Below are positions 14,272-24,190 of a stretch of 64,000 nucleotides of DNA, in pieces. How positions within the stretch are numbered: position 1 is the stretch's first letter; every line of letters begins with the position of its first letter. Source of the DNA: Urophycis tenuis (Eukaryota; Chordata; Actinopteri; Gadiformes; Phycidae); the NCBI GenBank assembly GCA_036785325.1, contig JAXIVH010000132.1, positions 62,001-126,000 on the forward strand, given 5' to 3'. A program made the translations under genes and the position numbers. Under the pieces are notes generated by a model. The model was not told the DNA's origin. It did no database searches and saw only the letters and a list, made by a program, of their open reading frames with translations.

Positions 14272-17200
14272 ATCTAAGCTTTCCAACGGCGTATGGCAAG
14301 ACTATATTGACTCATTGGTCGTTGAAATACTAAGCTAATTAATTTGTGATCTGTAAGGAAAGATTGATGTTAATTGAAACGTTGAAGGTATGTTTTTAGC
14401 TGCTGGGTAGACTTCAGTCAACCTGACGCAGTTTTGTCTCTGAGCAACCAAATCGCTCGGGGATGGGCTCATTTTAAGCGGGGAAATCTAAGCTTTCAAA
14501 CGGCGTATGGCAAGACTGTATTCACCAAAGGGCCGTTGAAATACTAAGCTAATTAATTTGTGTTCTGTAAGGAAAGATTGATGTTAATTGAAACGTTTAA
14601 GGTATGTTTTTAGCTGCTGGGTAGACTTCAGTCAACCTGAAGCAGTTTTGTCTCTGAGCAACCAAATTGCTTGGGGATGGGCTCATTTTAAGCAGGGAAA
14701 TCTAAGCTTTCCAACGGCGTATGGCATGACTATATTCACCAAAGGGTCGTTGAAATACTAAGCTAATTAATTTGTGTTCTGTAAGGAAAGATTGATGTTA
14801 ATTGAAACGTTTAAGGTATGTTTTTAGCTGCTGGGTAGACTTCAGTCAACCTGACGCAGTTTAGTCTGTGATCAACCAGACTGCTCGCGGATGGGCTCAT
14901 TTTAAGCGGGGAAATCTAAGCTTTCCAACGGCGTATGGCAAGACTATATTGACTCATTGGTCGTTGAAATACTAAGCTAATTAATTTGTGATCTGTAAGG
15001 AAAGATTGATGTTAATTGAAACGTTGAAGGTATGTTTTTAGCTGCTGGGTAGACTTCAGTCAACCTGAAGCAGTTTTGTCTCTGAGCAACCAAATTGCTT
15101 GGGGATGGGCTCATTTTAAGCAGGGAAATCTAAGCTTTCCAACGGCGTATGGCATGACTATATTCACCAAAGGGTCGTTGAAATACTAAGCTAATTAATT
15201 TGTGTTCTGTAAGGAAAGATTGATGTTAATTGAAACGTTTAAGGTATGTTTTTAGCTGCTGGGTAGACTTCAGTCAACCTGACGCAGTTTAGTCTGTGAT
15301 CAACCAGACTGCTCGCGGATGGGCTCATTTTAAGCGGGGAAATCTAAGCTTTCCAACGGCGTATGGCAAGACTATATTGACTCATTGGTCGTTGAAATAC
15401 TAAGCTAATTAATTTGTGATCTGTAAGGAAAGATTGATGTTAATTGAAACGTTGAAGGTATGTTTTTAGCTGCTGGGTAGACTTCAGTCAACCTGACGCA
15501 GTTTTGTCTCTGAGCAACCAAATCGCTCGGGGATGGGCTCATTTTAAGCGGGGAAATCTAAGCTTTCCAACGGCGTATGGCAAGACTATATTGACTCATG
15601 GGTCGTTGAAATACTAAGATAATTAATTTGTGTTCTGTAAGGAAAGATTGATGTTAATTGAAACGTTGAAGGTATGTTTTTAGCTGCTGGGTAGACTTCA
15701 CTCAACCTGACACAGTTTTGTCTGTGAGCAACCAAATTGCTCGGGGATGGGCTCATTATAAGCGGGGAAATCTAAGCTTTCCAACGGCGTATGGCAAGAC
15801 TATATTCACCAAAGGGTCGTTGAAATACTAAGCTAATTAATTTGTGTTCTGTAAGGAAAGATTGATGTTAATTGAAACGTTTAAGGTATGTTTTTAGCTG
15901 CTGGGTAGACTTCAGTCAACCTGACGCAGTTTAGTCTGTGATCAACCAGACTGCTGGCGGATGGGCTCATTTTATCTAAGCTTTTCAACGGCGTATGGCA
16001 AGACTATATTCACCAAAGGGCCGTTGAAATACTAAGCTAATTAATTTGTGTTCTGTAAGGAAAGATTGATGTTAATTGAAACGTTTAAGGTATGTTTTTA
16101 GCTGCTGGGTAGACATCAGTCAACCTGACGCAGTTTAGTCTGTGATCAACCAGACTGCTCGCAGATGGGCTCATTTTAAGCGGGGAAATCTAAGCTTTCC
16201 AACGGCGTATGGCAAGACTGTATTCACCAAAGGGCCGTTGAAATACTAAGCTAATTAATTTGTGTTCTGTAAGGAAAGATTGATGTTAATTGAAACGTTT
16301 AAGGTATGTTTTTAGCTGCTGGGTAGACTTCAGTCAACCTGAAGCAGTTTTGTCTCTGAGCAACCAAATTGCTTGGGGATGGGCTCATTTTAAGCGGGGA
16401 AATCTAAGCTTTCCAACGGCGTATGGCATGACTATATTCACCAAAGGGTCGTTGAAATACTAAGCTAATTAATTTGTGTTCTGTAAGGAAAGATTGATGT
16501 TAATTGAAACGTTGAAGGTATGTTTTTAGCTGCTGGGTAGACTTCAGTCAACCTGACGCAGTTTAGTCTGTGATCAACCAGACTGTTCGCGGATGGGCTC
16601 ATTTTAAGCGGGGAAATCTAAGCTTTCCAACGGCGTATGGCAAGACTATATTGACTCATTGGTCGTTGAAATACTAAGCTAATTAATTTGTGATCTGTAA
16701 GGAAAGATTGATGTTAATTGAAACGTTGAAGGTATGTTTTTAGCTGCTGGGTAGACTTCAGTCAACCTGACGCAGTTTTGTCTCTGAGCAACCAAACTGC
16801 TTGGAGATGGGCTCATTTTAAGCGGGGAAATCTAAACTTTCTAACGGCGTATGGCAAGACTATATTGACTCATGGGTCGTTGAAATACTAAGATAATTAA
16901 TTTGTGTTCTGTAAGGAAAGATTGATGTTAATTGAAACGTTGAAGGTATGTTTTTAGCTGCTGGGTAGACTTCACTCAACCTGACACAGTTTTGTCTGTG
17001 AGCAACCAAATTGCTCTGGGATGGGCTCATTATAAGCGGGGAAATCTAAGCTTTCCAACGGCGTATGGCAAGACTATATTCACCAAAGGGTCGTTGAAAT
17101 ACTAAGCTAATTAATTTGTGTTCTGTAAGGAAAGATTGATGTTAATTGAAACGTTTAAGGTATGTTTTTAGCTGCTGGGTAGACTTCAGTCAACCTGACG

Positions 17201-18917
17201 CAGTTTAGTCTGTGATCAACCAGACTGCTGGCGGATGGGCTCATTTTATCTAAGCTTTTCAACGGCGTATGGCAAGACTATATTCACCAAAGGGCCGTTG
17301 AAATACTAAGCTAATTAATTTGTGTTCTGTAAGGAAAGATTGATGTTAATTGAAACGTTTAAGGTATGTTTTTAGCTGCTGGGTAGACATCAGTCAACCT
17401 GACGCAGTTTAGTCTGTGATCAACCAGACTGCTCGCAGATGGGCTCATTTCAAGCGGGGAAATCTAAGCTTTCCAACGGCGTATGGCAAGACTGTATTCA
17501 CCAAAGGGCCGTTGAAATACTAAGCTAATTAATTTGTGTTCTGTAAGGAAAGATTGATGTTAATTGAAACGTTTAAGGTATGTTTTTAGCTGCTGGGTAG
17601 ACTTCAGTCAACCTGAAGCAGTTTTGTCTCTGAGCAACGAAATTGCTTGGGGATGGGCTCATTTTAAGCGGGGAAATCTAAGCTTTCCAACGGCGTATGG
17701 CATGACTATATTCACCAAAGGGTCGTTGAAATACTAAGCTAATTAATTTGTGTTCTGTAAGGAAAGATTGATGTTAATTGAAACGTTTAAGGTATGTTTT
17801 TAGCTGCTGGGTAGACATCAGTCAACCTGACGCAGTTTAGTCTGTGATCAACCAGACTGCTCGCAGATGGGCTCATTTTAAGCGGGGAAATCTAAGCTTT
17901 CCAACGGCGTATGGCAAGACTGTATTCACCAAAGGGCCGTTGAAATACTAAGCTAATTAATTTGTGTTCTGTAAGGAAAGATTGATGTTAATTGAAACGT
18001 TTAAGGTATGTTTTTAGCTGCTGGGTAGACTTCAGTCAACCTGAAGCAGTTTTGTCTCTGAGCAACCAAATTGCTTGGGGATGGGCTCATTTTAAGCGGG
18101 GAAATCTAAGCTTTCCAACGGCGTATGGCATGACTATATTCACCAAAGGGTCGTTGAAATACTAAGCTAATTAATTTGTGTTCTGTAAGGAAAGATTGAT
18201 GTTAATTGAAACGTTTAAGGTATGTTTTTAGCTGCTGGGTAGACTTCAGTCAACCTGACGCAGTTTAGTCTGTGATCAACCAGACTGTTCGCGGATGGGC
18301 TCATTTTAAGCGGGGAAATCTAAGCTTTCCAACGGCGTATGGCAAGACTATATTCACCAAAGGGTCGTTGAAATACTAAGCTAATTAATTTGTGTTCTGT
18401 AAGGAAAGATTGATGTTAATTGAAACGTTTAAGGTATGTTTTTAGCTGCTGGGTAGACTTCAGTCAACCTGACGCAGTTTAGTCTGTGATCAACCAGACT
18501 GTTCGCTGATGGGCTCATTTTAAGCGGGGAAATCTAAGCTTTCCAACGGCGTATGGCAAGACTATATTGACTCATTGGTCGTTGAAATACTAAGCTAATT
18601 AATTTGTGATCTGTAAGGAAAGATTGATGTTAATTGAAACGTTGAAGGTATGTTTTTAGCTGCTGGGTAGACTTTAGTCAACCTGACGCAGTTTTGTCTC
18701 TGAGCAACCAAATCGCTCGGGGATGGGCTCATTTTAAGCGGGGAAATCTAAACTTTCTAACGGCGTATGGCAAGACTATATTGACTCATGGGTCGTTGAA
18801 ATACTAAGATAATTAATTTGTGTTCTGTAAGGAAAGATTGATGTTAATTGAAACGTTGAAGGTATGTTTTTAGCTGCTGGGTAGACTTCACTCAACCTGA
18901 CACAGTTTTGTCTGTGA
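14272..18917. repeat. Long higher-order block, second copy (about 4.65 kb)
   Basis: Counterpart of 5540-10399, lacking one monomer. It keeps both short-monomer markers (15969 and 17243) and the same order of rare variants (GGCATGAC, CTGTTCGCTG, ACTTTAGTCAACC). It ends near 18917, where a GAGCAACC monomer switches to GATCAACC, which looks like a recombination joint. Confidence 0.8.
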
Positions 18918-19268
18918 TCAACCAGACTGCTCGCGGATGGGCTCATTTTAAGCGGGGAAATCTAAGCTTTCCAACGGCGTATGGCAAGACTATATCGACT
19001 CATGGGTCGTTGAAATACTAAGCTAATTAATTTGTGTTCTGTAAGGAAAGATTGATGTTAATTGAAACGTTGAAGGTATGTTTTTAGCTGCTGGGTAGAC
19101 TTCAGTCAACCTGACCCAGTTTAGTCTGTGATCAACCAGACTGCTCGCGGATGGTCTCATTTTAAGCGGGGAAATCTAAGCTTTCCAACGGCGTATGGCA
19201 AGACTATATTGACTCATGGGTCGTTTAAATACTAAGCTAATTAATTTGTGTTCTGTAAGGAAAGATTG

Positions 19269-19430
19269 ATGTAAATTGAAACGTTGAAGGTATGTCTTTA
19301 GCTGCTGTGTAGACTTCAGTCAACCTGACGCAGATTAGTCTGTGAGCAACCAAATTGCTCGGGGATGGGCTCATTATAAGCGGAGAAATCTAAGCTTTCC
19401 AACGGCGTATGGCAAGACTATATTCACCAA
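19269..19430. repeat. Monomer resembling the insert-flanking type, but without an insert
   Basis: This monomer carries ATGTCTTTAGCTGCTGTGTA and GCAGATTAGTCTGTGAGC. That combination otherwise marks the monomer directly left of every insert. Here it sits inside the insert-free array, about 1.4 kb before the first insert. It may be a relative of the monomer that received the insert, or a product of exchange with the composite array. Confidence 0.5.
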
Positions 19431-20754
19431 AGGGCCGTTGAAATACTAAGCTAATTAATTTGTGTTCTGTAAGGAAAGATTGATGTTAATTGAAACGTTA
19501 AAGGTATGTTTTTAGCTGCTGGGTAGACTTCATTCAACCTGACGCAGTTTAGTCTGTGATCAACCAGACTGCTCGCGGATGGGCTCATTTTAAGCGGGGA
19601 AATCTAAGCTTTCCAACGGCGTATGGCAAGACTATATTGACTCATGGGTCGTTGAAATACTAAGCTAATTAATTAGTGTTCTGTAAGGAAAGATTGATGT
19701 TAATTGAAACGTTGAAGGTATGTTTTTAGCTGCTGGGTAGACTTCACTCAACCTGACACAGTTTTGTCTGTGAGCAACCAAATTGCTCGCGGATGGGCTC
19801 ATTTTAAGCGGGGAAATCTAAGCTTTCCAACGGCGTATGGCAAGACTATATTGACTCATGGGTCGTTGAAATACTAAGCTAATTAATTAGTGTTCTGTAA
19901 GGAAAGATTGATGTTAATTGAAACGTTGAAGGTATGTTTTTAGCTGCTGGGTAGACTTCAGTCAACCTGACGCAGTTTAGTCTGTGATCAACCAGACTGC
20001 TGGCGGATGGGCTCATTTTAAGCAGGGAAATCTAAGCTTTTCAACGGCGTATGGTAAAACTATATTCACCAAAGGGCCGTTGAAATACTAAGCTAATTAA
20101 TTTGTGTTCTGTAAGGAAAGATTGATGTTAATTGAAACGTTGAAGGTATGTTTTTAGCTGCTGGGTAGACTTCAGTCAACCTGACGCAGTTTAGTCTGTG
20201 ATCAACCAGACTGCTCGGGGATGGGCTCATTTTAAGCGGGGAAATCTAAGCTTTCCAAGGGCGTATGGCAAGACTATATTCACCAAAGGGTCGTTGAAAT
20301 ACTAAGCTAATTAATTTGTGTTCTGTAAGGAAAGATTGATGTTAATTGAAACGTTGAAGTTATGTTTTTAGCTGCTGGGTAGACTTCAGTCAACCTGACG
20401 CAGTTTAGTCTGTGATCAACCAGACTGCTCGCGGATCGGCTCATTTTAAGCGGGGAAATCTAAGCTTTCCAACGGCGTATGGCAAGACTATATTCACTAA
20501 AGGGTCGTTGAAATACTAAGCTAATTCATTTGTGTTCTGTAAGGAAAGATTGATGTTAATTGAAACGTTGAAGGTATGTCTTTAGCTGCTGTGTAGACTT
20601 CAGTCAACCTGACGCAGATTTGTCTGTGAGCAACCAAATTGCTCGGAGATTGGCTCATTTTAAACTGGGAAATCTAAGCTTTCCAACGACGTATGGCATG
20701 ACTATATTTGCCCATGGGTCGTCGAAATAATAAGCTGATTCATGTGTGTTCTGT

Positions 20755-20941
20755 TGGCTGTGGAAAGAAAATAGCACACAAGTCATACCAAGTCACCTTT
20801 ATTTTTCAGTGATAAACATTAATAAATAAACAGTATGGACATTGTATAAACAGTTGTATAAAAAGTCTAAACGGTATGAACAGTGTTCTTATAAAAGATA
20901 TCAATATCAATACTGATCACGTGTGTATTTTATATTTCCAG
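20755..20941 (+). other. Intron-like 5' flank of the exon, with branch point and 3' splice site (copy 1)
   Basis: An AT-rich stretch ends in TTTTATATTTCCAG directly before the exon. TACTGATC at 20911-20918 places a CTGAT branch-point motif with its A about 26 nt before the exon, a normal distance. A second acceptor-like TTTATTTTTCAG ends at 20809 but is followed at once by stops. TATAAAAG (20890-20897) and the E-box CACGTG (20918-20923) are also present and could be read as promoter-like, but the splice reading fits better. Small internal repeats of the AAACAGT type run through 20828-20885. All 18 copies keep this 187-bp segment with few changes. Confidence 0.7.
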
Positions 20942-21445
20942 GTTATTTGTTGATGAGCCAGAGCCTGTGACTCCCACCAACCGGCCCGTTCAGCCCACTG
21001 CGTTGTCGTCCTCCACCCGGCCGAAGCCTCCTGCGCCCACCCGCCTCCAGCCGAGGCCTCCTGCTGCGTCAGCCTGTGGCCCGCCCGCCCCCTGTGTCGG
21101 CAGCACCCATACCGCTGGTCCTCCCCGCACAGCCACAGGCCCCCTCCGTCCTGCTTCGTGGGCCATCCTGCAGCTGTCTCTGCAGTCATCGTGTGTCAAA
21201 ACCATTCAAACTTGTATATGGTAACATTTCAAAATGACACCAGCATAAATGAGGACCTTGCAATAGGTTGTGTGTTACATGACCCCCCTGGCATACAGCT
21301 GTATGTCTCTGTGAAGGTGGTTGTGAAGAACTGCATCCGGCTGAACAAGTACAAGTGCCGGTGAGGCAGCAACTCTCTCGAGGGGTTGCACGCCCACCTG
21401 GTTAACGCCATCCCTTCACAGCGATATGGGATCATGCCGTTCCGA
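20942..21445 (+). pseudogene. Captured 504-bp exon, copy 1: proline-rich segment plus transposase-family-like segment, frameshifted and stopped
   Basis: The exon is bounded by ...TTTCCAG and by GTAAGTGATT. Frame A enters as G|TTA (LFVDEPEPVTPTNRPVQP), continues as a proline-, serine- and threonine-rich stretch and stops at TAA 21222-21224. Frame B is shifted and holds the more protein-like second half (INEDLAIGCVLHDPPGIQLY, then LNKYKCR). It is cut by TGA 21362-21364, after which GSNSLEGLHAHLVNAIPS continues to the donor. From memory, the pattern DPP..LY...Y.C.RGSxSLEGxHxHL...IP resembles a multicopy, probably transposase-derived family in fish genomes. That family placement is inference. No usable start codon is seen. 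Unique to this copy: the last codon is CGA rather than CAA. It keeps TAT (Tyr) at 21425, as copies 5 and 18 do, but has CAT (His) at 21278-21280. Confidence 0.72.
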
Positions 21446-21454
21446 GTAAGTGAT
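21446..21454 (+). other. 5' splice donor GTAAGTGAT (copy 1)
   Basis: A perfect GTAAGT donor directly follows the exon, and GTAAGTGATT is identical in all 18 inserts. With the acceptor and branch point upstream, it defines an internal exon. Retention of the donor may simply reflect recent amplification rather than use. Confidence 0.7.
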
Positions 21455-21455
21455 T

Positions 21456-21458
<3 letters not shown>

Positions 21459-21512
<54 letters not shown>

Positions 21513-21567
21513 GCGCATATATACACACACACACACACTTATATATACACACACATATATATATATA
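21459..21567. repeat. Compound microsatellite (AC)n-(GC)n-(AC)n-(AT)n, copy 1, 109 bp
   Basis: Begins 14 bp after the exon. It is the only part of the insert that changes length, 77-109 bp across copies. It contains the block CACACTTATATATAC shared with copies 2-5 and 18. Copies 6-17 have CACACGCATATATAC at this place instead. Confidence 0.95.
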
Positions 21568-21752
21568 CTTAAACATAGCTGACCCTTTTTTTCCCCCTTC
21601 TCGGGGATTATGCTCCCAGTTTTGATCTCGGATGTCTGGTCACTTATAGCATATAATAATATTCTATTACTGTTAAGCCAACTATGAATAATAAAACAGG
21701 CCAAAACATGTGTCCTTTATCATAGCTACACGTATTACAAAAAAAACGTGTG
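21568..21752. other. Constant 185-bp tail of the insert (copy 1)
   Basis: A non-satellite tail runs from CTTAAACATAGC through a T7C5 tract and an A8 tract to the junction with the satellite. It contains no recognisable gene or splice site. Its length is the same in all 18 copies. Junction variants ACGTGTG (copies 1-3) and ACGCGTG (copies 4-18) separate lineages. Confidence 0.75.
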
Positions 21753-22377
21753 AATTGAAAAGTTGAAGGTATGTTTTTAGCTGCTGGGTAGACTTCATTC
21801 AACCTGACGCAGTTTAGTCTGTGAGCAACCAAATTGCTCGCGGATGGGCTCATTTTAAGCGGGGAAATCTAAGGTTCCCAACGGCGTATGGCAAGACTAT
21901 ATTGAGTCATGGGTCGTTGAAATACTAAGCTAATTAATTTCTGTTCTTTATTGAAAGATTGATCTTAATTGAAACGTTGAAGGTATGTTTTTAGCTGCTG
22001 GGTAGACTTCAGTCAACCTGACGCAGTTTTGTCTGTGATCAACCAGACTGCTCGCGGATGGGCTCATTTTAAGCGGGGAAATCTAAGCTTTCCAACGGCG
22101 TATGGCAAGACTATATTCACTAAAGGGTCGTTGAAATACTAAGCTAATTCATTTTTGTTCTGTAAGGAAAGATTGATGTTAATTGAAACGTTGAAGGTAT
22201 GTCTTTAGCTGCTGTGTAGACTTCAGTCAACCTGACGCAGATTTGTCTGTGAGCAACCAAATTGCTCGGAGATTGGCTCATTTTAAACGGGGAAATCTAA
22301 GCTTTCCAACGACGTATGGCATGACTATATTTGCCCATGGGTCGTCGAAATAATAAGCTGATTCATGTGTGTTCTGT
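21753..22377. repeat. Satellite block 1, three monomers less 17 bp
   Basis: 625 bp, equal to 3 x 214 - 17. It starts with a right-junction monomer (AAAAGTTGAAGG, later AAGGTTCCCAACGG). Next comes a monomer with TTCTGTTCTTTATTGAAAG, and it ends with the left-junction monomer (CCAACGACGTATGGCATGAC, TTTGCCCATGGGTCGTCG). These specialised monomers accompany nearly every insert. Confidence 0.93.
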
Positions 22378-23078
22378 TGGCTGTGGAAAGAAAATAGCAC
22401 ACAAGTCATACCAAGTCACCTTTATTTTTCAGTGATAAACATTAATAAATAAACAGTATGGACATTGTATAAACAGTTGTATAAAAAGTCTAAACGGTAT
22501 GAACAGTGTTCTTATAAAAGATATCAATATCAATACTGATCACGTGTGTATTTTATATTTCCAGGTTATTTGTTGATGAGCCAGAGCCTGTGACTCCCAC
22601 CAACCGGCCCGTTCAGCCCACTGCGTTGTCGTCCTCCACCCGGCCGAAGCCTCCTGCGCCCACCCGCCTCCAGCCGAGGCCTCCTGCTGCGTCAGCCTGT
22701 GGCCCGCCCGCCCCCTGTGTCGGCAGCACCCATACCGCTGGTCCTCCCCGCACAGCCACAGGCCCCCTCCGTCCTGCTTCGTGGGCCATCCTGCAGCTGT
22801 CTCTGCAGTCATCGTGTGTCAAAACCATTCAAACTTGTACATGGTAACATTTCAAAATGACACCAGCATAAATGAGGACCTTGCAATAGGTTGTGTGTTA
22901 CAGGACCCCCCTGGCATACAGCTGTATGTCTCTGTGAAGGTGGTTGTGAAGAACTGCATCCGGCTGAACAAGTACAAGTGCCGGTGAGGCAGCAACTCTC
23001 TCGAGGGGTTGCACGCCCACCTGGTTAACGCCATCCCTTCACAGCGATGTGGGATCATGCCGTTCCAAGTAAGTGATT

Positions 23079-23109
<31 letters not shown>

Positions 23110-23351
23110 GCGCGCATATATACACACACACACACACTTATATATACACACACATATATATATATACTTAAACATAGCTGACCCTTTTTTTCCCCCTTCT
23201 CGGGGATTATGCTCCCAGTTTTGATCTCGGACGTCTGGTCACTTATAGCATATAATAATATTCTATTACTGTTAAGCCAACTATGAATAATAAAACAGGC
23301 CAAAACATGTGTCCTTTATCATAGCTACACGTATTACAAAAAAAACGTGTG
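22378..23351 (+). repeat. Composite insert, copy 2 (974 bp)
   Basis: Same insertion site and the same missing 17 bp. Microsatellite 23082-23166 (85 bp) is of the CACACTTATATATAC type. The junction is ACGTGTG. Confidence 0.9.
22565..23068 (+). pseudogene. Captured exon, copy 2
   Basis: 504 bp with acceptor and donor intact. Frame A ends TCTW because ATA became ACA just before the TAA stop. Frame B has CAG (Gln) where copies 1 and 6-17 have CAT, carries the TGA stop at 22985-22987, and has TGT (Cys) in the QR-C-GI position. The mix of the older CAG state with the younger TGA and TGT states is shared with copies 3 and 4, except for the TCT in copy 3. Confidence 0.7.
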
Positions 23352-24190
23352 AATTGAAAAGTTGAAGGTATGTTTTTAGCTGCTGGGTAGACTTCATTCA
23401 ACCTGACGCAGTTTAGTCTGTGAGCAACCAAATTGCTCGCGGATGGGCTCATTTTAAGCGGGGAAATCTAAGGTTCCCAACGGCGTATGGCAAGACTATA
23501 TTGAGTCATGGGTCGTTGAAATACTAAGCTAATTAATTTCTGTTCTTTATTGAAAGATTGATCTTAATTGAAACGTTGAAGGTATGTTTTTAGCTGCTGG
23601 GTAGACTTCAGTCAACCTGACGCAGTTTAGTCTGTGAGCAAGCAGACTGCTCGCGGATGGGCTCATTTTAAGCGGGGAAATCTAAGCTTTCCAACGGCGT
23701 ATGGCAAGACTATATTGACTCATTGGTCGTTGAAATACTAAGCTAATTAATTTGTGTTCTGTAAGGAAAGATTGATGTTAATTGAAACGTTGAAGGTATG
23801 TTTTTAGCTGCTGGGTAGACTTCAGTCAACCTGACGCAGTTTAGTCTGTGATCAACCAGACTGCTCGCGGATGGGCTCATTTTAAGCGGGGAAATCTAAG
23901 CTTTCTAACGGCGTATGGCAAGACTATATTCACCAAAGGGTCGTTGAAATACTAAGCTAATTAATTTGTGTTCTGTAAGGAAAGATTGATGTTAATTGAA
24001 ACGTTGAAGGTATGTCTTTAGCTGCTGGGTAGACTTCAGTCAACCTGACGCAGTTTAGTCTGTGATCAACCAGACTGCTCGCGGATGGGCTCATTTTAAA
24101 CGGGGAAATCTAAGCTTTCCAACGACGTATGGCATGACTATATTTGCCCATGGGTCGTCGAAATAATAAGCTGATTCATGTGTGTTCTGT
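23352..24190. repeat. Satellite block 2, four monomers less 17 bp
   Basis: 839 bp = 4 x 214 - 17. It begins with the right-junction and TTCTTTATTG monomers. It then has a GAGCAAGCAGACTGC monomer near 23636 that most three-monomer blocks lack. Confidence 0.93.

Larger units (their letters stand above)
1..20754. repeat. Insert-free array of 214-bp satellite monomers (97 plus a split junction monomer)
   Basis: The sequence starting GCAAGACTATATTGACTCAT recurs head to tail with a 214-bp period (starts at 1, 215, 429, 643 and so on). From position 1 to the monomer start at 20696 there are 97 monomers, once six 10-bp deletions and a few 1-bp deletions are allowed for. Monomers differ at recurring sites: GACTCATGGG versus CACCAAAGGG after the first TATATT, TGATCAACCAGACT versus GAGCAACCAAATTG near the middle, and CATTTTAAGC versus CATTATAAGC. 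No frame stays open for 60 codons in this 20.7 kb, because every monomer brings stops into all frames. Satellite DNA is the clear call. Whether it is centromeric, pericentromeric or elsewhere cannot be told from sequence alone. Confidence 0.97.
20755..21752 (+). repeat. Composite insert, copy 1 (998 bp)
   Basis: A non-satellite segment interrupts a monomer after GTGTTCTGT, and the satellite resumes at AATTGAAA. An uninterrupted monomer has AAGGAAAGATTGATGTT (17 bp) at this point, so the insert replaced those bases. Parts: intron-like flank 20755-20941, exon 20942-21445, donor from 21446, AC/GC/AT microsatellite 21459-21567, tail 21568-21752. The ends (TGGCTGTGG and AAACGTGTG) are not inverted repeats, and no target duplication is visible, so this does not look like a whole DNA transposon. 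It looks like a piece of genomic DNA containing one exon and its intron borders. Confidence 0.9.

Noticed and set aside
1..20754. CRISPR array
   Set aside because: The 214-bp units abut without spacers, and the context is eukaryotic satellite.
1..20754. CENP-B box in the monomer
   Set aside because: The reverse complement contains CGTTGGAAA, matching the middle of the known CENP-B box, but the essential TTCG start and CGGG end are absent (CGCCG and GCTT instead).
1..20754. tRNA-, 5S- or rDNA-spacer-derived satellite
   Set aside because: No internal A/B box pair, no tRNA fold and no recognisable rRNA segment could be seen in the monomer. A covariance-model search would be needed to exclude remote relics.
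20917..21189. Minus-strand 90-codon open stretch repeated in all inserts
   Set aside because: It is the antisense of the GC-rich proline-coding exon half. It runs into the intron flank and has tryptophan/glycine/arginine-rich composition typical of such shadows. Splice signals are on the + strand.
20967..21224. Stand-alone 85-residue proline-rich protein starting at GTG
   Set aside because: The frame opens at the splice acceptor and has no ATG, so it is better read as part of an internal exon.
21432..21704. Minus-strand open stretch with Val-Cys repeats
   Set aside because: It is the translated (AC)n microsatellite, changes length with the repeat, and has no independent support.
20755..21752. 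Complete DNA transposon or MITE
   Set aside because: The two ends are not inverted repeats, there is no target-site duplication, and 17 bp of the target were lost. A single shared site argues against transposition of each copy.
21644..21853. Minus-strand 69-codon open stretch at the right junction of the inserts
   Set aside because: It spans the insert tail and satellite, a chimeric joint that cannot be an evolved gene. It persists only because the junction was amplified.
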